Origin: an uncultured beta proteobacterium
Lineage (GTDB): Bacteria > Pseudomonadota > Gammaproteobacteria > Burkholderiales > Rhodocyclaceae
DNA length: 64,000 nt
Assembly (NCBI GenBank): GCA_903886975.1
Contig: CAISOB010000046.1
Span: 1 to 64,000 of the forward strand
Direction: 5' to 3'
This document shows, piece by piece, positions 18,593 to 29,324 of this stretch. Positions within the stretch are counted from its first letter, which is position 1, and each line of letters opens with the position of its first letter. The translations under genes and the position numbers were made by a program. A model generated the notes under the pieces. The model did no database searches. It worked only from the letters and a program-made list of their open reading frames with translations, and had not been told where the DNA came from.

Positions 18593-19276
18593 CTAGGACC
18601 TGAACAACCGCGAATACTGCGTTTCGTGGCAGGCGCTGGCAATCGCGAATGCCGGCATGAAATTCGCCCACGCAGTTTCCGGCAGTTGCAAGGCGGCCTC
18701 GGCGACTGGCACAATGCGCCGGCCAAGATCGGCGAGCAGGCGCTGACCGGCGGCCTGCCCGAGCGGGACAGACTTCAATGCGGCCATCACCTGATTCTCC
18801 GCCCACGACCAGAGGTAAGCGGCGACGGCGGCCGACGGCTCGATTTTCGAGGCGACGGCAAGGCCGGCCCAGACGCTTGGAAAAGCGAGTTCCGCGATCG
18901 GCGTCAGGCGCTCGAGGAGAATGTCGAGTGTCGGGTCACGCAGTTCGCCGAGCAGGCGACGCAGCGAATAACCCATCTGCACGGTCTCGGCGTGCAATTC
19001 GGCGCTCTCGCGACTGGCCAGAAAATCGGCGTTGAGGCGGGCAATTTCCGCGCCGTCGGACGCGGCCCACGCGCCCATCAGCGCCACGAGCAGGGGCGCT
19101 TCGAAGCGGCCGATGCCGAGATCGAGCAGGTCGCCGATCCAGTGTCCGGCGCTCGCTTCGTCGCTGATGGCGCCGGCGTGCACGGCCCATTCGAGGCCTT
19201 GCGAATAGGTGTAGGCGCCGACCGGCAGGGCCGGGCTGGTGAGTTGCAGAAGACGCGTGAGCGCAAAATTGTCCAT
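18593..19276 (-). CDS. ureF: Urease accessory protein UreF
   Basis: A 227-residue all-helical accessory protein that bridges UreD and UreG in the nickel-insertion complex and gates GTP hydrolysis. Family features are the N-terminal LLQLTSPALPVGAYTYSQGLE region and the C-terminal SACHETQYSRLFRS tail, which orders on binding UreD. Length is normal. It starts two bases after ureE. Confidence 0.93.
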   Translation of the reverse strand: MDNFALTRLLQLTSPALPVGAYTYSQGLEWAVHAGAISDEASAGHWIGDLLDLGIGRFEAPLLVALMGAWAASDGAEIARLNADFLASRESAELHAETVQMGYSLRRLLGELRDPTLDILLERLTPIAELAFPSVWAGLAVASKIEPSAAVAAYLWSWAENQVMAALKSVPLGQAAGQRLLADLGRRIVPVAEAALQLPETAWANFMPAFAIASACHETQYSRLFRS

Positions 19277-19278
19277 GT

Positions 19279-19812
19279 TCAGCGCGGCTTGAACTCGTGG
19301 ATCTTCGGCAGCGAACGGTGCGGGCCGTGGCCGGGATGGTGCAAGTCCGGCGTCGCGTCGTCATGCCAGTGCGGCGCCGGATGCGCGCCGTAAGCGCCGG
19401 CTTCAGGTTGAAACGGCGCTTCCGTTTCGCCGACGACGCAGCCGAGGCCGCGTGCCATTTCGGCAAGCACATGATCGGTCTGGAAGCGCAATCGGCCGCC
19501 GCCGGCCTCGGCGATGATCTGCACCGGAACGTGACGGTTGCCGAGGTGGTAGGCGGCGCGCGCGAAAAGCAGCGGATCGCTGGCCGTCACTTCGATCAGT
19601 TTCTCCGGCGCAGCCAGGATTTCGACAACGGCGTTGCCGTCCTCGGCCGCAAGGCGGTCGCCGCCGCGCAGGTACTCACCGCGCTCGAGGAAGATGCCGG
19701 CGGCGCTGCCCGATGCGAGCGTGACCTTGAGCCGGCTGCGCTTGCGCTCGTCATAGGCGAGGGCAACGCGGTCGGTAGCAGGCTCAGTGCTTCGGCGGTT
19801 GAGGATCAGCAT
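19279..19812 (-). CDS. ureE: Urease nickel metallochaperone UreE
   Basis: A 177-residue UreE that carries nickel to the UreD-F-G-apoprotein complex. The N-terminal domain contains LEIT-like ERGEYLRGGDRL, and the metal-site segment is AYHLGNRHVPVQI with the conserved His. The C-terminal tail is rich in His (about ten within 35 residues), so extra nickel storage is likely. It sits between ureC and ureF with two-base spacing on both sides. Confidence 0.93.
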   Translation of the reverse strand: MLILNRRSTEPATDRVALAYDERKRSRLKVTLASGSAAGIFLERGEYLRGGDRLAAEDGNAVVEILAAPEKLIEVTASDPLLFARAAYHLGNRHVPVQIIAEAGGGRLRFQTDHVLAEMARGLGCVVGETEAPFQPEAGAYGAHPAPHWHDDATPDLHHPGHGPHRSLPKIHEFKPR

Positions 19813-19814
19813 GA

Positions 19815-21529
<1,715 letters not shown>

Positions 21530-21533
<4 letters not shown>

Positions 21534-21838
21534 TTCAGCGCTCCCTGGATCAGGCCGCGAAAGCCATAGACCTTGCGCTCGCCGGCGAGCGCGACGAGTT
21601 GCACGCTGCGGCTCTGGCCGGGTTCGAAGCGCACGGCGGTGCCGGCGGCGATGTCGAGACGGAAGCCGCGCGCCGCTGCGCGATCGAAATCGAGCGCAGC
21701 GTTGGTCTCGTAGAAATGGTAGTGCGAACCGACCTGGACCGGCCGGTCACCGGTGTTGGCGACGGAAAGCGTCAGCGTCTCGCGGCCGCTGTTGAGTTCG
21801 ATCTCGCCGGATGCAACGAGCATTTCACCTGGGATCAT
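21530..21838 (-). CDS. ureB: Urease beta subunit
   Basis: A 102-residue beta subunit of the (ABC)3 urease. The ATG at 21838 was chosen because GAGG precedes it and the product begins MIPGEM, the near-universal UreB start; an upstream ATG would add 11 unrelated residues. The [11 protein letters not shown] segment and the [12 protein letters not shown] region are typical. It lies 25 bases behind ureA and overlaps ureC. Confidence 0.95.
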
Positions 21839-21863
21839 GATTGCGCCTCGATGATTGAACGAA

Positions 21864-22166
21864 TCAGACAATCGGCTGATGCACGGTCACCAGCTTGGTG
21901 CCGTCGGGAAAAGTCGCTTCGACCTGGATTTCCGGAATCATTTCGGCGATTCCCTCCATCACATCGTCGCGGCTCAGGATGCGCGTTCCGGCGCTCATCA
22001 GTTCGGCGACGCTGCGGCCGTCACGCGCGCCTTCCATGATCGCGCAGCTGATCAACGCGACCGCTTCCGGATAATTGAGTTTCAAGCCGCGCGCGCGGCG
22101 CCGCTCGGCGAGCAGGCCGGCGGTAAAGAGCAGCAGCTTGTCTTTTTCTCTGGCGGTCAGTTCCAT
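21864..22166 (-). CDS. ureA: Urease gamma subunit
   Basis: A 100-residue gamma subunit of urease with the family start [12 protein letters not shown], the [11 protein letters not shown] segment and the C-terminal [14 protein letters not shown]. The length is standard. A strong GAGGAGG precedes the ATG. It follows ureD after 16 bases and begins the structural genes ureA-B-C. Confidence 0.96.
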   Translation of the reverse strand: MELTAREKDKLLLFTAGLLAERRRARGLKLNYPEAVALISCAIMEGARDGRSVAELMSAGTRILSRDDVMEGIAEMIPEIQVEATFPDGTKLVTVHQPIV

Positions 22167-22182
22167 GCGCCCTCCTCAAATG

Positions 22183-23052
22183 TCAAGTATTCCATATGCG
22201 CGGCGGCACCGCCGGCCGGCCGATCAGCAGCGGGCGCAGCGTCTGCCACAGCGCGGTGAACCAGTGGCGCGCGGCTTCGCCCTGCTGTCCGAGGTAGCGC
22301 GCAACGACGAGGCCCGGCAGCGCGGAGACGCCGTGTTCAGCGCCGTCGGCGGGATGGATGAGCCGGCAGGCGGTGAGCAGCGCCGCGATGTCGAGACTTG
22401 CCGCTTCGCCCGTCGGCAAGGTCGCCAGTAGCGTGCCGCAGACCGTCGCGCCGGCCCAGCCCGCGCGGCTGTGCAGCAGGCGGTCATCGCCGGAAAACTG
22501 GCCGCGCTCGAGCCAGAGCGGCAGGCCGCAGCGTTCAATGCGCGTGTGCAGCCCGACCTGCCCGGCGGAAAATCTTTCGCCGGCGGCGCGCCGGCCGAGG
22601 CAGAGAATTTCCCAACCCAGATAGCGGCTGTCGACGTCGAGCCGGATGCGCGTTGCCATGTGCGCTTTGGCGCCGTCGAAGACGATGGTCTCCTGCGGCA
22701 GCCATTCGAGCACGGCGCCCCTCTCGACCGCGAAGTCGAGTTCCTGCGAGGCTTCCGGGCCGCCCGAACGGTACCATTTGCCGGCGCCCGGCGTGGTGAT
22801 CTGGGCGTGCGCGCCTTCGGCGAGCGCCGCCGAAATTTGCAGGCGGTCGCCGCCGGCAATGCCCGACGGCGGATGCAGGATGATCGTTTGACAGACCGTC
22901 GCGCCTTCCGGGTAGAGGGCTTTCTGGACGCGCAGCGGGCCGCGGTGGCGGCAGCCAGTCAGGCGCGTCGCGCCGTCGCGCGCAGCGAACTCGAGCGCCA
23001 GCGCCGCTTCCCAGTGCTGCGACTGCGGCAGCGTGGAATCAACGGGAAGCAT
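22183..23052 (-). CDS. ureD: Urease accessory protein UreD
   Basis: A 289-residue accessory protein (UreD/UreH) that docks on apo-urease and guides nickel through the UreD-F-G complex. Typical segments are GPLRVQKALYPEG near the N-terminus, HPPSGIAGGDRL, TTPGAGKWYRS and LEWLPQETIVFDGA. It begins six bases after urtE, which makes transporter and urease one transcription unit. The last residues run close to ureA. Confidence 0.94.
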   Translation of the reverse strand: MLPVDSTLPQSQHWEAALALEFAARDGATRLTGCRHRGPLRVQKALYPEGATVCQTIILHPPSGIAGGDRLQISAALAEGAHAQITTPGAGKWYRSGGPEASQELDFAVERGAVLEWLPQETIVFDGAKAHMATRIRLDVDSRYLGWEILCLGRRAAGERFSAGQVGLHTRIERCGLPLWLERGQFSGDDRLLHSRAGWAGATVCGTLLATLPTGEAASLDIAALLTACRLIHPADGAEHGVSALPGLVVARYLGQQGEAARHWFTALWQTLRPLLIGRPAVPPRIWNT

Positions 23053-23058
23053 CGCCCC

Positions 23059-23826
23059 TCACACTGCCAGCGCTTCGCGCACGCCATCGCTGTCCATATT
23101 GCAGCCGAGGCCGCGCATGATGATTTCGCCGCGCTCCATGAGCAGGTAATGGTCGGCGAGGTCGCGCGCGAAATCGTAGTACTGCTCGACCAGGAGTATC
23201 GCGACACTGCCGGTTTCCGCCACTTTGCGTATGGCCTCCTTGACTTCCGCGCGTTCGTCGGTGGCGGCGCTCGCCGCCAGCTGCCGCCGCTGGGCGACGA
23301 CGCGTATAGCATAACCGATGTCCTTGATGATCGACGGTTGGATGCCTTCGGTCGGCTCGTCGAGGATCAGTATCGTCGGATTCATGGCCAGCGCGCGGCC
23401 GATCGCCAGTTGCTGCTGCTGGCCGCCCGATAGATCGCCGCCGCGCCGCCCGAGCATGTTCTTGAGTACCGGAAACAGCTCGAAAACGAGGTCCGGAATG
23501 CGCGCGCCGCGCGGCTGCGTTGCAAGTCCCATCTGCAGGTTCTCCTCGACCGTCAGCAGCGAGAAGATTTCACGGCCCTGCGGCACGTAGGCAATGCCCA
23601 TGCTCGCACGGACGTGAGGCGCGGCATGGGTGATATCGCGTTCGCCGAAATGCATCGTTCCGTTCTTCGCCGGAATCAAGCCCATCAGACACTTCATCAG
23701 CGTCGTCTTGCCGACGCCATTGCGCCCCAGCAGCGTCGTCACCTGGCCCATCGGGACCTCGAAGGAGAGGTCGCGGAGGATGTGGCTGCCGCCGTAGTAT
23801 TGGTTAAGGTTTTGGACGCTTAACAT
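23059..23826 (-). CDS. urtE: Urea ABC transporter ATPase UrtE
   Basis: A 255-residue ATPase of the LivF type, one of two that energise urea uptake. Walker A is GRNGVGKTT, the signature is LSGGQQQQLAIGRAL and Walker B is ILILDEPTEGIQPS; this last segment is typical of UrtE. A 20-residue insertion around RQLAASAATDERAEVKEAIR precedes the final beta strands. Start 23826 gives the family N-terminus MLSVQNLNQYYGG; the open frame upstream runs into repeat DNA. A 510-bp repeat separates it from urtD. Confidence 0.93.
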   Translation of the reverse strand: MLSVQNLNQYYGGSHILRDLSFEVPMGQVTTLLGRNGVGKTTLMKCLMGLIPAKNGTMHFGERDITHAAPHVRASMGIAYVPQGREIFSLLTVEENLQMGLATQPRGARIPDLVFELFPVLKNMLGRRGGDLSGGQQQQLAIGRALAMNPTILILDEPTEGIQPSIIKDIGYAIRVVAQRRQLAASAATDERAEVKEAIRKVAETGSVAILLVEQYYDFARDLADHYLLMERGEIIMRGLGCNMDSDGVREALAV

Positions 23827-23866
23827 GGGGATGGCCTGACACGTGGGATTGCTTCGGATATGCTGG

Positions 23867-24376
23867 GTTCCGCGCCTGACGCGCGGGCATACTTTCTTTT
23901 GCTTCGCCAAAAGAAAGTAGCCAAAGAAAAGGCGACCCCCGCGTTACGCGGTCGGCTGCGCCGACTACCCTGCGCTACTCGGCGAACCGGGCGGCTGCGC
24001 AACTCGGGCCTGCGGCCCTCAGACAGTGCTCGCCGACGGCCCCCGGTTCGCCTCCGTTGCTCGGCGCTGCACGAGGGGGAATCAAAACCCGTTGCAGGCT
24101 GAACGCGCAGGCGGCTGATCGCCAGTCGGTTTTCAAGTTGCCCTCTGCGTCGTCGAGCAGCGCAGGGCGCAAGGGGAAAAAGGGCGAGGACTGTCTGAGG
24201 GCCGCAGGCCCGAGTTCCGCAGCCCCCCTTTGCGGCCGAGCAGCGTGCCCCGCAGGAAACACCCTTGGGGTGCAGAGCACCCGGCGCAGCCGGGCGACGC
24301 AGCGGGCGCGCCTTCTTCTTGGCTACTTCTTCTTGGCAAGACAAGAAGAAGTATGCCCGCGCGTCAGGCGCGGAAC
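23867..24376. repeat. 510-bp palindromic repeat element between urtD and urtE
   Basis: The 576-base gap between urtD and urtE holds no credible gene but a large inverted-repeat element. The outermost 26 bp are perfect inverted copies (23867-23892 and 24351-24376). An inner pair of 33 bp with one mismatch lies at 24001-24033 and 24184-24216. Just inside each end sits a hairpin with a 10-bp perfect stem and 8-base loop (23891-23918 and 24325-24352). The stems differ between ends but stay fully paired. Short translated frames resemble the 'DARAYFLLLRQKKVAKEKA' type of spurious hypothetical protein seen in many genomes (recollection, not searched). No transposase is present. Confidence 0.8.
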
Positions 24377-24402
24377 GCAGCGCTTGATAGGCGAAAGACA
24401 TA

Positions 24403-25254
24403 TCAGCGCCCAAGGTACACCTCAATCACCCGTTGATCATTCTGCACGCTGTCGAGATCCCCCTCGGCAAGCACCGACCCCTCGTGCAGCACCGTGACCT
24501 TGCCGCCGAGCTGCTTGATGAAGGCCATGTCGTGCTCGACAACCATCAGCGAGTGTTGGCCGGCGAGCGAAACGAAGAGTTCGGCGGTGCGCATCGTCTC
24601 GTCGTCGGTCATTCCGGCGACCGGTTCGTCAAGCAACAGGAGCTTGGGCTCCTGCATCAGCAGCATGCCAATTTCCAGCCACTGCTTCTGGCCGTGCGAG
24701 AGCAAACCGGCCGGCCGATCGGCGTCATGGTCGAGACGGATCAGACGAAGCGTGTCGCTGATGCGGTCGCGCTCGTCGTCGGCGAGCCAGGCGATGAGGC
24801 TCATGGCGGCTCGCTTGTCGGTCTTCATCGCCAGTTCGAGGTTCTCGAATACGGAATGACGCTCGAATATCGTCGGCTTCTGGAACTTGCGGCCGATGCC
24901 GGCGTGGGCGATCTCGGGTTCGGAAAAATGCGTGAGGTCGATGCTCTGGCCAAAGAAAGCTTTTCCCGAATCGGGGCGCGTCTTGCCGGTGATCACGTCC
25001 ATCATCGTCGTCTTGCCGGCGCCGTTCGGGCCGATGATGCAGCGCAGCTCGCCGACGTCGATGGTCATCGAAAGCTTGTTGAGCGCCTTGAAGCCGTCGA
25101 AGCTGACGGTGATTTCGTCGAGGTAGAGGATGACGTTGTGCGAGAGGTCGAGCTCGCCGCGTTCGACGCGGTGGCCGAAGTGCTCGCCGCCCTGGCCGCG
25201 GCCTTCGTCGAGTTCGATGCCGATGATCCGGCGCGCGATTTCCTTGGCCTTCAT
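24403..25254 (-). CDS. urtD: Urea ABC transporter ATPase UrtD
   Basis: A 283-residue LivG-type ATPase of the urea transporter. Walker A is GPNGAGKTTMMD, followed by the GRKFQKPTIFE segment typical of this branch. The signature is the degenerate LSHGQKQWLEIG found in UrtD, and Walker B is LLLLDEPVAGMTDDE. The first 40 residues form a Gly/Glu/Arg-rich extension. The ATG at 25254 overlaps the urtC stop as ATGA. Downstream lies the palindromic repeat before urtE. Confidence 0.94.
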   Translation of the reverse strand: MKAKEIARRIIGIELDEGRGQGGEHFGHRVERGELDLSHNVILYLDEITVSFDGFKALNKLSMTIDVGELRCIIGPNGAGKTTMMDVITGKTRPDSGKAFFGQSIDLTHFSEPEIAHAGIGRKFQKPTIFERHSVFENLELAMKTDKRAAMSLIAWLADDERDRISDTLRLIRLDHDADRPAGLLSHGQKQWLEIGMLLMQEPKLLLLDEPVAGMTDDETMRTAELFVSLAGQHSLMVVEHDMAFIKQLGGKVTVLHEGSVLAEGDLDSVQNDQRVIEVYLGR

Positions 25255-26369
25255 GGCGCGCCCCGGTTCGTCAGCTTGCGCCACAAGCCGACGAGGCCTT
25301 GCGGCAGCAGCAGGGTGACCACGATGAACAGCAGACCGAGGAAGAACAGCCAGTACTCGGGGAAGGAGACGGTGAACCAGCTCTTGGCGAGATTCACTGC
25401 GAAGGCGCCGACGATCGGCCCGATCAAGGTGCCGCGGCCACCGACAGCGACCCAGATGGCGATTTCGATCGAGTTGGCGGTGCTCATTTCCGACGGGTTG
25501 ATGATGCCGACCTGCGGCACGTAGAGCGCGCCGGCGATGCCGCACAGGACGGCCGACAGGGTCCACACGAAGAGCTTGTACCACAGCGGGTTGTAGCCGA
25601 TGAACATGACCCGCGATTCGGCGTCGCGAATCGCGGTGAGCACGCGACCGAATTTCGAGCCGACCAGCCAGCGCGCGAAGACCAGGGTGAGCGCCAGCAC
25701 CAGCGCGGTAAGGCCGAACAGCACCAGCCGCGTCTGTGGCGAAGTGATCGAGTAGCCGAGCACGCGCTTGAAATCGGTGAAGCCGTTATTGCCGCCGAAA
25801 CCGGTCTCGTTGCGAAAGAACAGCAGCATCGCCGCGTAGGTGAGTGCCTGGGTGATGATCGAGAAATAGACGCCCTTGATGCGCGAGCGGAAAGCGAAGT
25901 AACCGAAAATAAACGCGACGACGGCCGGAACGACGACGACCAGCAGCGCCACCCACCACAGATGGTCGCTGCCGCTCCAGTACCACGGCAGCTTCTTCCA
26001 GTCGAGGAAGACCATGAAGTCCGGCAGGTCGCTCTGGTAACTGCCGTCACGGCCGATCTGCCGCATCAGGTACATGCCGAAGGCATAGCCGCCGAGCGCA
26101 AAGAAGAGTCCGTGGCCGAGCGAGAGGATGCCGCCGTAGCCCCAGATCAAGTCCATGGCCACGGCGACGATGGCGTAACACATGATCTTGCCGAGCAGGG
26201 TGATGGCGTAAGTGGATACATGGAAAGCGCTGTCCGGCGGCAGCGCCAGATGCAGCAGCGGCACGGCAACCAGCGTCAGCGCCAGGAAGGTGCCGAGCGC
26301 CGCCCAGCTCTTGCGGTCAAGTGAGGAGATTAGTCGCAGGGTGAGAGACTTACGCACGCGGGCACTCAT
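25251..26369 (-). CDS. urtC: Urea ABC transporter permease UrtC
   Basis: A 372-residue LivM-type permease with about nine to ten hydrophobic segments. The family segments GYGGILSLGHGLFFALGGY and GGRGTLIGPIVGAF are present, the latter near the ATPase-coupling region. The ATG at 26369 overlaps the urtB stop as ATGA. The open frame extends further upstream inside urtB, but that part is out of family and was not used. Confidence 0.94.
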   Translation of the reverse strand: MSARVRKSLTLRLISSLDRKSWAALGTFLALTLVAVPLLHLALPPDSAFHVSTYAITLLGKIMCYAIVAVAMDLIWGYGGILSLGHGLFFALGGYAFGMYLMRQIGRDGSYQSDLPDFMVFLDWKKLPWYWSGSDHLWWVALLVVVVPAVVAFIFGYFAFRSRIKGVYFSIITQALTYAAMLLFFRNETGFGGNNGFTDFKRVLGYSITSPQTRLVLFGLTALVLALTLVFARWLVGSKFGRVLTAIRDAESRVMFIGYNPLWYKLFVWTLSAVLCGIAGALYVPQVGIINPSEMSTANSIEIAIWVAVGGRGTLIGPIVGAFAVNLAKSWFTVSFPEYWLFFLGLLFIVVTLLLPQGLVGLWRKLTNRGAP

Positions 26370-27943
26370 TCGGCGAAGCGGCCCTTGAGGGCGAACAGGC
26401 CCTGCGGGCGTTTCTGGATGAAGATGATGATGAAGACGAGCACGACGATCTTGGCGATCACCGCGCCGGCCCAGCCTTCGAGGAGTTTCGAGAAGATGCC
26501 GAGGCCGAGCGCCGCCCACACCGCGCCGGCCAGTTGCCCGACGCCGCCGAGAACGACGACCATGAAGGAATCGACGATATAGCCCTGGCCCATGTCCGGC
26601 CCGACGTTCGAGATCTGCGACAGGGCCAGGCCGCCGAGGCCGGCGATGCCGGCGCCGAGCGCGAAGGCCAGGGTATCGATGCGCGCCGTCGGCACGCCGA
26701 CGCAGCCGGCCATCGCGCGGTTCTGCGTTACGGCGCGGACGAACATGCCAAGCCGCGTGCGCTTCATCAGCACCCAGACGAGCAGCAGGACGAAGAGCGC
26801 GAAGCCGACGATGATGATGCGGTTCCACGGCAGCATCAGGTTGGGCAGGAGTTCGATGCCGCCCGACATCCAGCCGGGATTGGCGACCTCGACGTTCTGC
26901 GCGCCGAAGCTGACGCGCGCGCTCTGGATCAGCACCAGCGACAAGCCCCAGGTGGCGAGCAGCGTTTCCAGCGTGCGGCCGTAGAGCCAGCGGATGACCG
27001 TGCGCTCCATCAGCACGCCGACCAGCGCCGCAGTGAAGAAGGCGACCGGGATTGCCGCCGGGAGATACCAGTCGATGGCCGACGGAAAGTACGCGCGAAA
27101 CACACTCTGCATGACGTAAGCGGAATAGGCGCCGACCATCAGCAGTTCGCCGTGCGCCATGTTGATGACGCCCATGACGCCGTAGGTAATCGCCAGGCCG
27201 AGCGCGCCGAGCAAGAGAATGCTGCCGAGCGATATGCCGGAGAAGACGCGCGCCAGGTTCTCGGCGCGCGCCAGACGCCCGTCGATGGCCTTGATCGCGG
27301 TGATTGCCGCATAACGCACCTTGTTGTCGGGCTCGCCGGCCTTGTCGGTGAGCGGCAGCAAGACGTTCCGGATCGCCGGCGATGAAGTTTCGGCGAGCGC
27401 CCTGACCGCTTTCATGCGCGCCGCCGGGTCCGCATTGCCGAGGTTGGCCTGCGCGTAGGCCAGGGTGAGCAGCGCCTTGATCTGCGCATCGCTTTCTTGT
27501 TCGAGCGCACGTGCGAGCAGCGGCGCCATCGCCGGACTGACCTTGCTCTGCAATTTCTGCGCGGAGGCGAGGCGCACGGTCCGGTTGGTGTCGAAAATTT
27601 CGAGCGCGGCGAGCGCTTCGGCGAGCTGGCCGCGGATGCGGTTGTTGACCGTCACCGACTCGGGGGTTTCGGGCATGCTGACCGGCTTGCCGCTCGCCGC
27701 GTCGACGGCTTGGTCGCCTTCGACGATGATGACCTTGCCATTGTCCACATAGAGGCTGTCGTCGGCCATGGCCTTGAGCACGCGCACCGTATCCGGATCG
27801 GCGGTTTGCGTCAGTTTCTGGATCGCAGCGACCTTTACGCTCGAGTCGTCATCGGCCAGCTGGCGCACGAGGGCCGCGTCGAGCGCGGCCCAGGCGGGCA
27901 AGGCAACAAGGCAGAAGAGGACGGCGAAAAGACGGATCTTCAT
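26366..27943 (-). CDS. urtB: Urea ABC transporter permease UrtB
   Basis: A 525-residue LivH-type permease with the long N-terminal extension typical of UrtB. Residues 1-20 form a signal-like segment ending PAWA-AL. Residues about 22-225 are a soluble, helical, HEAT-like region. The rest is a membrane domain of about eight helices with GLAITYGVMGVINMAHGELLM and the coupling segment around TQNRAMAGCVGV. The ATG at 27943 has no clear Shine-Dalgarno sequence. A hairpin repeat lies between it and urtA. Confidence 0.93.
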   Translation of the reverse strand: MKIRLFAVLFCLVALPAWAALDAALVRQLADDDSSVKVAAIQKLTQTADPDTVRVLKAMADDSLYVDNGKVIIVEGDQAVDAASGKPVSMPETPESVTVNNRIRGQLAEALAALEIFDTNRTVRLASAQKLQSKVSPAMAPLLARALEQESDAQIKALLTLAYAQANLGNADPAARMKAVRALAETSSPAIRNVLLPLTDKAGEPDNKVRYAAITAIKAIDGRLARAENLARVFSGISLGSILLLGALGLAITYGVMGVINMAHGELLMVGAYSAYVMQSVFRAYFPSAIDWYLPAAIPVAFFTAALVGVLMERTVIRWLYGRTLETLLATWGLSLVLIQSARVSFGAQNVEVANPGWMSGGIELLPNLMLPWNRIIIVGFALFVLLLVWVLMKRTRLGMFVRAVTQNRAMAGCVGVPTARIDTLAFALGAGIAGLGGLALSQISNVGPDMGQGYIVDSFMVVVLGGVGQLAGAVWAALGLGIFSKLLEGWAGAVIAKIVVLVFIIIFIQKRPQGLFALKGRFAE

Positions 27944-27975
27944 GGGTAAGGGAAGAACTTCCGGGCTACGCCGCC

Positions 27976-28032
27976 ATTCCCGCGCAAGCGGGAATCCAGG
28001 CGCTGCGCTGGATTCCGGGTCAAGCCCGGAAT
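27976..28032. repeat. Paired hairpin repeats (dRS3-like) between urtA and urtB
   Basis: Two adjacent palindromes fill the 109-base urtA-urtB gap. The first, ATTCCCGC-GCAA-GCGGGAAT (27976-27995), fits the ATTCCC-N8-GGGAAT pattern of neisserial dRS3 repeats. The second (28012-28032) pairs ATTCCGGG with CCCGGAAT over a five-base loop. Together they could form transcript hairpins that protect the urtA message or lower downstream expression (inference). Confidence 0.65.
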
Positions 28033-28052
28033 GACGACGTCGGCGGCGTTGT

Positions 28053-29324
28053 TCACATGCCTTCCGGTTGATCCTTCTTCTTGTCGTTGCCCTCGATGAA
28101 CGGACTCCACGGTTGCGCCTTGACCGGGCCGGCCGTTTTCCAGACGACGTTGAACTGCCCGTTGGCCTTGATTTCGCCGATGAACACCGGCTTGTGCAGG
28201 TGGTGGTTCTTCTCGTCCATCTGGATCGTGAAGCCGTCGGGCGCCTTGAAGGTCTGCCCGGCCATCGCCGCAATGACCTTGTCGACGTCGGTCGACTTGG
28301 CTTTCTCGACCGCCTGCTTCCACATGTGGATGCCGACATAGGTCGCTTCCATCGGGTCGTTGGTCACGGCCGTTGCGGCATTGGGCAGCTTCTGTTTCTT
28401 GGCCCAGTCCTTGTACATCTTCACGAACTTGTCGTTCTCCGGATTCTTCAGCGACATGAAGTAGTTCCATGCCGCGAGATGCCCGACCAGCGGCTTGGCG
28501 TCGACCCCGCGCAACTCCTCTTCCCCGACCGAGAAGGCGACGACCGGAACGTCGGTGGCTTTCAGGCCGGCGTTGCCGAGTTCCTTGTAGAAGGGCACGT
28601 TGGAGTCACCGTTGATGGTCGATACGACGGCGGTCTTCTTGCCTTCGGAAGCGAACTTCTTGATCTTGGCGATGATCGTCTGGTAGTCGCTGTGACCGAA
28701 GGGCGTGTAGTCTTCCATGATGTCGGTATCGGCGACGCCCTTGGATTTCAGGAAGGCGCGCAGGATCTTGTTGGTCGTGCGCGGATAAACGTAATCGGTG
28801 CCGAGCAGCACGAAGCGCTTGGCTTCGCCGCCGTCCTTGCTCATCAGGTATTCGACGGCGGGGATGGCCTGCTGGTTGGGCGCTGCGCCGGTGTAGAAGA
28901 CGTTTTTCTCGAGTTCTTCACCTTCGTATTGAACCGGGTAGAAAAGCAGGCCGTTCAATTCCTTATAGACCGGCAGCACCGACTTGCGCGAAACCGAAGT
29001 CCAGCAGCCGAAAGTCACGGCGACCTTGTCCTTGGTCAGAAGCTGGCGTGCCTTCTCGGCGAACAGCGGCCAGTTCGACGCCGGGTCGACGACGACGGGC
29101 TCGAGCTTCTTGCCCATGACGCCACCGGCCTTGTTGATTTCGTCGATGGTCATCAGCACGGTTTCCTTGAGCGCGGTCTCGGAAATGGCCATGGTGCCGG
29201 ACAGCGAGTGCAGTACGCCGACCTTGATCGTGTCGGCGGCACGCGCGGCGAATGAGACGAGACCGAAAGAGGCCAGGGCCGCTGAGAGCACGGTGGCCTT
29301 GATGAAAGTGCGACGTGTTTGCAT
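28053..29324 (-). CDS. urtA: Urea ABC transporter substrate-binding protein UrtA
   Basis: A 423-residue periplasmic urea-binding protein of the Leu/Ile/Val-binding-like family. The N-terminus TRRTFIKATVLS matches a twin-arginine signal, with cleavage near ARA-AD. UrtA-typical segments are VGVLHSLSGTMAISE, FGCWTSVSRKSVLPV, LLFYPVQYEGEE and GAAPNQQAIPA. AAGGAG precedes the ATG. It is the first gene of the operon and divergent from acnA across 270 bases. Its product is normally made in excess over the membrane parts. Confidence 0.96.
   Translation of the reverse strand: MQTRRTFIKATVLSAALASFGLVSFAARAADTIKVGVLHSLSGTMAISETALKETVLMTIDEINKAGGVMGKKLEPVVVDPASNWPLFAEKARQLLTKDKVAVTFGCWTSVSRKSVLPVYKELNGLLFYPVQYEGEELEKNVFYTGAAPNQQAIPAVEYLMSKDGGEAKRFVLLGTDYVYPRTTNKILRAFLKSKGVADTDIMEDYTPFGHSDYQTIIAKIKKFASEGKKTAVVSTINGDSNVPFYKELGNAGLKATDVPVVAFSVGEEELRGVDAKPLVGHLAAWNYFMSLKNPENDKFVKMYKDWAKKQKLPNAATAVTNDPMEATYVGIHMWKQAVEKAKSTDVDKVIAAMAGQTFKAPDGFTIQMDEKNHHLHKPVFIGEIKANGQFNVVWKTAGPVKAQPWSPFIEGNDKKKDQPEGM

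Noticed and set aside
23820..24425. Several frames of 68-201 codons in the gap between urtD and urtE
   Set aside because: They lie on the arms of a palindromic repeat, occur in both orientations and mirror each other; they are by-products of the repeat.
26366..28339. Longer start for urtB running back into urtA
   Set aside because: The extra residues are a frame through the hairpin repeat and the end of urtA; the ATG at 27943 begins with the family signal segment.
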